The notes beneath the pieces were generated by a model. That model saw only the letters and a program-made list of their open reading frames with translations. It was not told where the DNA came from and made no database searches. 11,837 nucleotides of DNA from DASSBG01 sp964583865 (GTDB lineage Bacteria; Pseudomonadota; Gammaproteobacteria; Xanthomonadales; Rhodanobacteraceae): contig CAZOXZ010000081.1 of the NCBI GenBank assembly GCA_964583865.1, positions 1 through 11,837 of the forward strand, written 5' to 3'. The position numbers and the translations under genes were made by a program. Position 1 is the stretch's first letter. Each line of letters opens with the position of its first letter. Below, one piece after another: positions 7,133 to 11,837 of this stretch.

Positions 7133-7211
7133 GCAATCCTGAGCTTTGCTTTGCGTTCCCGCCGCCGTTTGGCGCGCCGGGCGAAGATCAGGTAGATGGC
7201 CGGGCTGGAAA
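7123..7211 (-). pseudogene. Detached 3' end of an RND transporter gene
   Basis: Read on the minus strand in the RND frame this segment encodes SSPAIYLIFARRAKRRRERK, then AKLRIAQA and a TAA stop (7125-7123). The first part is identical at DNA level to the 3' end of the RND gene at 8407-8470. The ending differs: KLRIAQA here, RRRLGASQA in the intact gene. Upstream of 7211 (towards 7212 and beyond) RND similarity ends abruptly. There is no start codon, so this is a remnant. Its stop lies inside the last codons of the cyclotransferase gene, consistent with this being the original 3' end of the RND gene in an ancestral convergent arrangement. Confidence 0.8.
7148..7211. repeat. Left copy of 64-bp perfect direct repeat (attL-like)
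   Basis: These 64 bases are identical to 8407-8470, in the same orientation, with an offset of 1259. Identity stops at both ends: T against A just before 7148, and A against G just after 7211. To the left, the tandem TTTGCTTTGC at 7145-7154 differs from a single TTTGC in the other copy. Confidence 0.97.
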
Positions 7212-7276
7212 AAACAAGTCTGCAAGGGACGTTTGAGCTTCCTTGGAAGGATTGCGTTTTTCAGGACAAGAGTTTT

Positions 7277-7306
7277 TTGCTGCGATGACGCATTTTCTGG
7301 TAGGCT
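7277..7306 (+). promoter_or_regulatory. Possible promoter of the unknown inserted gene
   Basis: TTGCTG (7277-7282) and TAGGCT (7301-7306) are separated by 18 bp, in an AT-rich stretch within the inserted segment. Both hexamers are weak matches. The predicted leader to the GTG at 7358 is about 45 nt. Confidence 0.3.
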
Positions 7307-7357
7307 TTCCACCTTTTCGGATCCCTTGAGCCCGGTACCCGTCGCTGGATCGCTCAG

Positions 7358-8305
7358 GTGTCCGACTGCGTGAAATGTTCACGTAGATCGCTGTTTGGCG
7401 CCTTGATGCTGACATTGTTTGTCGGGGTCGTCGTGGTTGCTTGGCTTTTGACTGGTTCAAAGTCTGGCCTGACCAAGCCTCCGGCTAGTGGGCGTCTTGC
7501 AACAGTGAGGCCGGTGTCACCTTCGAGCATGGAGGTGACCCGCGCCGGACCAGCGCCAACGGGTAAAGGCGCACCCATTGATGCACGTGTGGTACTCGAA
7601 GAGTCAAGGATGAATTTCGGGTCGCCAGGGGTATTTGCGGCTCTTGAGGGCGACAAGAGACTTTCTCTCGACGATGCCATACGGCAAGGCATGGTTCGTT
7701 ATGGCCCTGATGATGCGCGGGTGGCGCAGGCGGTGCATCTCGCTTGGCGGGCATGCAGCACAGACCCGGATCCCCGTGGTGTTATCAATCCCAAGGTGAC
7801 CGACCCCATGCGCGATTGGGCTATTGCGCGCACTCTGGACTTGTGCTTGGGGTTCAATGCACAGCAGTATGATCTCGAACCTCCTTTCAGGGCGGGTGTT
7901 GTGGAGGTAAATATTCGGGAAGGAAAAGAGGCTGCCGTTCAGCAGGCATTGCAGGATATTGTCACCGCCGAGCGGCGCATTTTTCTGGTTCAGGCGGGCC
8001 GGTTTCTGTTTGAAAACAATGCGTTTCCGTATGCGGAGGTCTACCCCGGGGCTGGGCAGCGATTCGGCCTACTGGATCTGACCAAGGCTTGGGATCTCGC
8101 GGTAGATCTCGTGTTGTGTCGTGAACAGGGGCCATGTGGACCCAATTCGGTTCAAGTGTTGATTTTTTGCCGGGATTTCGGCTGTCCGCAGGGCTTGGAC
8201 CTGATGGCGGCGTATCGGCGAGACTTGCCACCCTACCTGTTCCAGCTGGTCGAGGCGTTCGAGAAATGGCTCACGGCTCAGCGACGCAGATATCACTTGC
8301 ACTGA
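7358..8305 (+). CDS. Membrane-anchored, cysteine-rich protein of unknown function
   Basis: I do not recognise a characterised family. The 315-residue protein has a short basic N-terminus (CVKCSRR), one TM segment at about 12-32, a low-complexity Ser/Pro/Gly stretch (33-75) and a soluble domain presumably in the periplasm. Eight cysteines occur: Cys4 and Cys7 on the cytoplasmic side, Cys133 and Cys163 in the WRAC...RDWAIARTLDLCLGF region, and Cys254, Cys260, Cys271 and Cys276 in LCREQGPCGPNS and IFCRDFGC. The last four form a compact C-x5-C-x10-C-x4-C cluster suited to disulfides. From memory, Xanthomonadales genomes encode uncharacterised proteins with a similar C-G-P-x-S/C pattern; this needs a search. 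The start is GTG 7358, with GGA about 8 nt before it; GTG 7370 is also possible. Lower G+C and position between direct repeats suggest horizontal acquisition. It converges on the RND gene 70 bp away. Confidence 0.8.
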   Translation: MSDCVKCSRRSLFGALMLTLFVGVVVVAWLLTGSKSGLTKPPASGRLATVRPVSPSSMEVTRAGPAPTGKGAPIDARVVLEESRMNFGSPGVFAALEGDKRLSLDDAIRQGMVRYGPDDARVAQAVHLAWRACSTDPDPRGVINPKVTDPMRDWAIARTLDLCLGFNAQQYDLEPPFRAGVVEVNIREGKEAAVQQALQDIVTAERRIFLVQAGRFLFENNAFPYAEVYPGAGQRFGLLDLTKAWDLAVDLVLCREQGPCGPNSVQVLIFCRDFGCPQGLDLMAAYRRDLPPYLFQLVEAFEKWLTAQRRRYHLH

Positions 8306-8375
8306 TGTCTGGTTCCCCTGAAGCACCGGATGGAGCTATCGGGTCGGCTGCGTGACACTGATTCAGCCGGGCCGC

Positions 8376-11300
8376 TTACGCTTGAGAGGCGCCCAGTCGG
8401 CGTCGAGCTTTGCGTTCCCGCCGCCGTTTGGCGCGCCGGGCGAAGATCAGGTAGATGGCCGGGCTGGAAAGCAATGTCAGGCTTTGCGACACCAGCAGGC
8501 CGCCGATGACGGCGATGCCCAATGGCCGGCGCAGCTCGGCGCCGGCACCGATGCCGATGGCCAGCGGCAACGCGGCCAGGATGGCCACCATGGTGGTCAT
8601 CATGATGGGCCGGAAGCGGGTGCGACAGGCTTCGCGGATGGCTTCGGCCGGTGACATGCCGTCGCGCTCGGCTACCAGCGCGAAGTCGATCATCATGATG
8701 GCGTTTTTCTTCACCAGGCCGATCAACAGCACCAGCGCCATCATCGCCACGATCGACATCGGCGTGCCGGTCAGGAGCAGGGCCAGCAGCGCGCCGACGC
8801 CCGCGGATGGCAGCGTGGACAGGATGGTGACGGGATGGATCAGGCTCTCGTAGAGCACGCCGAGGACGATGTAGACCGCGAGGATGGCGCTCAGCAACAG
8901 CCAGATCATGTCGGACATGAACTTCGCGAATTGGCGGAATGACCCGCTCAACTCCAGGTGGATCGAGCCGGGCATGCGCATGTTCTCGATGGTTTGTTGA
9001 ATGGCATTGCGGGCCTGGCCCATGGAGACCCCCTCGGCCAGGTTGAAGCTCAAGTCCATGGCGGTGAACTGGTCGCGGTGGCGCACCTGGGTTGGCCCCA
9101 GGCCGGATTCCTGGCGGCTGATGGCGGTAATGGGGATCATCTCACCACTGGCGCCGCGGACCTGGACACTGTCCAGCGAGGAGGGCCCGCTGGCTTGGGA
9201 TGGCAGCACGTTGAGTACCACCTTGTACTGGCGCTGATCGACCCGGATGGTGGCGATCTGGCGTTGGCCGAAGGCGTTGTAGAGCGCCTGATCCACCGAC
9301 GCCATGGAAATGCCGAGACGAGAGGCTTGATCGCGGTCGATCACCAGCGTTTGCTCCAGCCCGGCGTCGGCCACGTCGCTGGCAACATTCTCGAACAACG
9401 GGTTCGTTTTCAGCTCGGCCACGAGGCGCGGTAGCCACAGCTGCAGCTCCTCGGAATTGTTGCCCAGCAGCGAAACCTCGTATTGCCCGCCGCCGCCGGG
9501 TCCGCCGCGACCGCCGCTGGGCAGGTCCTGGTGGGCGCGCAGCCGCAGCTGATAGCCGGGATGGCCGGCAGCGGCCTTGTTCAGCCGGCGCAAGACGTCC
9601 TGGGTGCTTTTGCGGCGTCCTTTGCCCAGCGGCTTCAACTGGATGCTGAACCGCACCATGGCATTGCCGCCGCGCTCGCCGATACTGGAGCCAACATATT
9701 CCACTGCGGGATCCGCAAGCAACAACTGCGTCAGGCGATGCTGGTGCTGGCGCATGTCCTCGAAACCGACATGCGATCCGGCACGTGCGCTGCCGTTGAT
9801 CAGGCCGGTGTCCTGCGGCGGGAAAAGGCCCTTGTCCACGGCGCCGAAGAGGAAGACCGTGGCCACGAGCAGCAGCAGCGGTTGCATGGCCACCGTGCGC
9901 GGGTGGCGCAGGGCCATGTCCAGGGCGCGCAGGTAAAACGTCAGCATGGCTTCATGCGCCCGGTCCAGCAGGCTGCCAACACGCGATGGCGTCGTATCGG
10001 CCTCGCGACGCAGGAATACACCGCACAGTGCCGGCGTCAACGTCAGCGAGACCACGGCCGAGACGGTGATGGCGGCAATCAGCGTGACCGTGAACTCACG
10101 AAAGAACACGCCCACCATGCCTGGCGCGAACAGCATGGGGATGAATACGGCGATCAGCGAGCCGGTGATCGACACGATGGTGAAACCGATCTCGCGTGCG
10201 CCCACCAGGGCGGCCTGGCGTGGTGGCTTGCCCATGTCGAGGTGGCGGATGATGTTCTCGATGACAACGATGGCATCGTCGACCACGAAGGCCAGGGCGA
10301 TTACCAGCGCCAACAGCGACATGTTGTCCAGGGTGTAATCGAAGGCATACATGGCGACGAAGGCGCCGGCCAGCGACAGCGGCACGGCCATGGCCGCGAT
10401 CAGGGTCGGCGCCCAGCGGCGCAGGAACAACGCCATCACCAGAATCACCATGCCCAGGCTGATCAGCAACGTGATCTGCACCTCGTTGACCGAGGCACGC
10501 ACCGTGGGCGTGGAATCGTAATAGGGCACCAGCTGGCTGCCAGGCGGCAGCAGCTGGCGCAGCTCCGGCAAGATCGCATGGACCGCATCGACGGTGGCGA
10601 TGATGTTGGCATCGGGCAGCTTGCGGATCTCCAGCCCGATCGACGGCTCGCCGTTGAACATCGCCGAGCGGTACGGATCGGCGGCGCCCTGGTAGACATG
10701 AGCCACGTCGCCGAGGTGCACCGGGACGCCGTCGCGGGTGGCAATGACGACGTCGGCAAATTCCGTCGCCGTGTACAGCTGGTCATTGGTGCTGATCAGC
10801 ATGCGTGTGCGACCGCTGTTGATGCTGCCCAGCGGCATGCTGATGCTGGCGGCCTGCAGCGCATTGCGCAGGGCATTGGCGGTCAAACCCATGGCATTGA
10901 GCTTCGCCAGGTCGACATCGATGCGGATGGCCGGCTCGGCGCTGCCGGAAACTTCCACCGATGCCACGCCCGGCAGCTGTGCCAGCCGTGGTTTCAGGGT
11001 GCGCGTGGCGCGGCCGAACAGCTCGGCCTCCGGCTGGGTTTGCGACGTCAGCGCCAGGCGCAGGATCGGGTCATCGTTGGGATTGGCCTTGCTCAGGCCC
11101 GGCGGTGCCACCAGCCCCGACGGCAGATCGGATGCGGCGGCATTGATGGCGGCCTGGACTTCGCGCGCGGCGGCGCTGAGGTTGGTGCCGGTGGCAAAGC
11201 GCATGAAAATGAAACTGCCGCCCTTGTCGCTCCACGAGCGCATCACTTCCAGCCCCGGCACTTGCCCCAGATGTCTCTCCAGCGGAGCGGCAACCGTGGC

Positions 11301-11480
11301 CGCCATGGTTTGGGCGTTGGCGCCGGGCTGGTTGGCCCAGACGAAAATGCCGGGGAAGGAAATCTTCGGCAGAGCACTGACGCCCAGCATGAAGTAGCAG
11401 ATCATGCCGGCCACGAACAGCCCGGTCGCCAGCAGCGAAGTGCCGATTGGCCGACGGATGAACGGTGCGGAAATGTTCAT
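8376..11480 (-). CDS. HAE-1 family RND multidrug efflux permease (MdtB/MdtC-like)
   Basis: A 1034-residue inner-membrane proton/drug antiporter that would export substrates through a tripartite complex with a periplasmic adaptor and an outer-membrane channel. It has the two-fold RND plan: TM1 (about 11-33), a periplasmic porter loop (40-330), a TM block (335-490), TM7 (533-549), a second porter loop (555-850) and a final TM block (855-1015). Proton-relay residues are visible: Asp401-Asp402 in AFVVDDAIVVIENI, Lys925 in VKKNAIMMIDFA and Arg957 in RFRPIMMTT. GERGGNAMVRF (601-611) resembles the MdtB/C group. The start MNISAPFIRRP is canonical for the family; the frame stays open upstream only through repeat-derived sequence. 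The C-terminus is basic and ends RRRLGASQA. The last 64 bases of similarity (8407-8470, residues 1004-1025) are duplicated at 7148-7211, so this end may have been replaced by an insertion. No adaptor gene is visible; another pump subunit may lie upstream. Confidence 0.96.
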   Translation of the reverse strand: MNISAPFIRRPIGTSLLATGLFVAGMICYFMLGVSALPKISFPGIFVWANQPGANAQTMAATVAAPLERHLGQVPGLEVMRSWSDKGGSFIFMRFATGTNLSAAAREVQAAINAAASDLPSGLVAPPGLSKANPNDDPILRLALTSQTQPEAELFGRATRTLKPRLAQLPGVASVEVSGSAEPAIRIDVDLAKLNAMGLTANALRNALQAASISMPLGSINSGRTRMLISTNDQLYTATEFADVVIATRDGVPVHLGDVAHVYQGAADPYRSAMFNGEPSIGLEIRKLPDANIIATVDAVHAILPELRQLLPPGSQLVPYYDSTPTVRASVNEVQITLLISLGMVILVMALFLRRWAPTLIAAMAVPLSLAGAFVAMYAFDYTLDNMSLLALVIALAFVVDDAIVVIENIIRHLDMGKPPRQAALVGAREIGFTIVSITGSLIAVFIPMLFAPGMVGVFFREFTVTLIAAITVSAVVSLTLTPALCGVFLRREADTTPSRVGSLLDRAHEAMLTFYLRALDMALRHPRTVAMQPLLLLVATVFLFGAVDKGLFPPQDTGLINGSARAGSHVGFEDMRQHQHRLTQLLLADPAVEYVGSSIGERGGNAMVRFSIQLKPLGKGRRKSTQDVLRRLNKAAAGHPGYQLRLRAHQDLPSGGRGGPGGGGQYEVSLLGNNSEELQLWLPRLVAELKTNPLFENVASDVADAGLEQTLVIDRDQASRLGISMASVDQALYNAFGQRQIATIRVDQRQYKVVLNVLPSQASGPSSLDSVQVRGASGEMIPITAISRQESGLGPTQVRHRDQFTAMDLSFNLAEGVSMGQARNAIQQTIENMRMPGSIHLELSGSFRQFAKFMSDMIWLLLSAILAVYIVLGVLYESLIHPVTILSTLPSAGVGALLALLLTGTPMSIVAMMALVLLIGLVKKNAIMMIDFALVAERDGMSPAEAIREACRTRFRPIMMTTMVAILAALPLAIGIGAGAELRRPLGIAVIGGLLVSQSLTLLSSPAIYLIFARRAKRRRERKARRRLGASQA
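8407..8470. repeat. Right copy of 64-bp perfect direct repeat (attR-like)
   Basis: Identical to 7148-7211 and located inside the RND gene, covering codons 1004-1025 (LSSPAIYLIFARR... to ERKA). Everything to the right is RND coding sequence. The 31 bases to the left finish the gene with an ending different from that of the detached copy. Confidence 0.97.
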
Positions 11481-11522
11481 GGTTGGTCGGTCCGTCGCAG
11501 CGCTGCAGCGGGGGCCATGAAC

Positions 11523-11550
11523 GGGGTTCGGTACTCGGTACCCGGTATCC
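11523..11550. repeat. Four degenerate 7-bp repeats
   Basis: The plus strand reads GGGGTTC, GGTACTC, GGTACCC and GGTATCC in direct succession; on the minus strand these are CCGGGTA-, CCGAGTA- and CCGAACC-type heptamers. They lie in the spacer just upstream of the RND start codon and share phase length and core with the array at 11690-11718. Confidence 0.7.
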
Positions 11551-11689
11551 GTGATGGGGCTACGGCGGAACTGGTTGGTACCCATGGGCGTATTGCTTTC
11601 ATGGCAGCTGCTTGTCGGCCGACCTCGTGCACGCGAAACGATCCGGGGAGCCATTCCTGCGGCAAGATTGAACTACCCGTCGCTTTTAC

Positions 11690-11718
11690 CGGGTCCCGGG
11701 TCCCGGGTCCCGGGTCCC
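11690..11718. repeat. Four perfect GGGTCCC heptamers
   Basis: GGGTCCC occurs four times head to tail at 11691-11718 (CCGGGAC on the minus strand). Each unit is nearly palindromic. Repeats of this CGGGA type are, from memory, common between genes in Xanthomonadaceae. Confidence 0.9.
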
Positions 11719-11733
11719 GTGCTTCTTCACCCG

Positions 11734-11770
11734 CCGATTCCCGGCCCCCGATTCCCGTCTCCCGAGCTTC
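11734..11770. repeat. Imperfect heptamer array with two CCGATTCCC copies
   Basis: CCGATTCCC occurs at 11734-11742 and 11748-11756, a 14-bp period equal to two heptamers, followed by CGTCTCC and CGAGCTT. On the minus strand the units read NNCGGGA. With the two other arrays it fills much of the 295-bp spacer at 11481-11775, in which I see no convincing gene. Confidence 0.65.
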
Positions 11771-11775
11771 CGCCT

Positions 11776-11837
11776 TCACGCCACACCATCCTGCGCCAGG
11801 CGAGGCGGTTGCCGGTGCAGTTTGTGGTCCATCCAGT
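11776..11837 (-). CDS. C-terminal end of an upstream gene, possibly a first RND subunit
   Basis: Only 19 codons and a TGA are inside the window: WMDHKLHRQPPRLAQDGVA. A Met-Asp followed by basic residues after an aromatic resembles the end of RND permeases, where the last TM runs into a short cytoplasmic tail. The position, upstream of an MdtC-like gene on the same strand, fits an MdtB-like partner or an adaptor. Too little is visible for a firm call, and another open frame through the same bases cannot be excluded. Confidence 0.4.
   Translation of the reverse strand, partial: WMDHKLHRQPPRLAQDGVA

Larger units (their letters stand above)
7212..8470. mobile_element. Putative 1.26-kb inserted segment at the RND gene 3' end
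   Basis: The segment is bounded by the 64-bp direct repeats and equals one repeat plus the DNA between them (1259 bp). It separates a detached RND 3' end from the RND gene and carries one unknown gene. Composition differs from the flanks: by hand count, the 60-base lines starting at 7261, 7381, 7861, 7921 and 7981 are 47, 55, 50, 58 and 50% G+C, against 65, 67 and 77% for the lines at 6781, 7021 and 8521. The left arm of the right repeat supplies a replacement 3' end to the RND gene, as site-specific elements that target gene ends do. No integrase, transposase, terminal inverted repeat or short target duplication is seen. Homologous recombination with DNA carrying another RND allele is an alternative. 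Confidence 0.45.

Noticed and set aside
8345..8369. CGGCTG/CAGCCG inverted repeat between the convergent unknown gene and the RND gene as a bidirectional terminator
   Set aside because: Only six pairs around a 13-base loop, with no T-run on either strand.
7148..8470. Interpreting the direct repeats as an insertion sequence or CRISPR array
   Set aside because: There are only two copies, 1259 bp apart, one of them coding for part of the RND protein; no transposase, terminal inverted repeats, regular spacers or cas genes are present.
11477..11779. A 100-codon minus-strand open frame upstream of the RND gene
   Set aside because: Much of it translates the CGGGA heptamer repeats (GPGTRDP-like), it has no family resemblance, and it runs up to the canonical RND start. 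Best explained as repeat sequence.

Overview
The window is GC-rich, densely packed bacterial chromosome. Gene content and style point to a gammaproteobacterium of the Xanthomonadales (Lysobacterales) type. The evidence is an IspB-type polyprenyl diphosphate synthase, an MFS-ssb gene pair of the kind seen in Pseudomonas and relatives, an SSB with a Gly/Gln-rich linker and an EIPF tip, a cysteine-rich membrane-anchored protein of a style I associate with Xanthomonadales, and CGGGA-type heptamer repeats between genes. The order-level placement is inference; no rRNA or tRNA is present to settle it.

Layout. Bases 1-250 (minus) hold the start of a pirin gene. Upstream of it on the same strand lie a 14-TM-type MFS exporter (381-1871), a D-2-hydroxyacid/D-2-hydroxyglutarate dehydrogenase-like flavoprotein (2058-3467) and ispB (3538-4542). 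A divergent intergenic region (4543-4689), with a perfect TATAAT box facing each way, separates ispB from the plus-strand genes: a YajR-like MFS transporter lacking the C-terminal domain (4690-5889), ssb (5992-6516) and a gamma-glutamylcyclotransferase-like gene (6641-7132). From 8376 to 11480 (minus) lies a complete HAE-1 RND efflux pump. It is preceded by a 295-bp spacer full of 7-bp repeats and by the last codons of another minus-strand gene, possibly a first RND subunit (11776-11837).

Most notable region. A perfect 64-bp direct repeat (7148-7211 and 8407-8470) brackets about 1.2 kb of visibly lower-GC DNA that carries one gene of unknown function (7358-8305). The right copy is the 3' coding end of the RND gene. 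The left copy, read on the minus strand, is a detached RND C-terminus with its own, different ending and stop codon, and it overlaps the stop of the cyclotransferase gene. The arrangement is what integration of a 1259-bp circle into the 3' end of the RND gene would leave, with the element supplying a replacement 3' end. No recombinase gene is present, so movement in trans or homologous exchange between alleles are the competing explanations.

Functional links. IspB makes the ubiquinone side chain, and the neighbouring flavoprotein probably passes electrons towards the quinone pool. Three transport systems (two MFS proteins and one RND pump) make the window rich in export functions. The genes otherwise look like ordinary housekeeping neighbours rather than one pathway.
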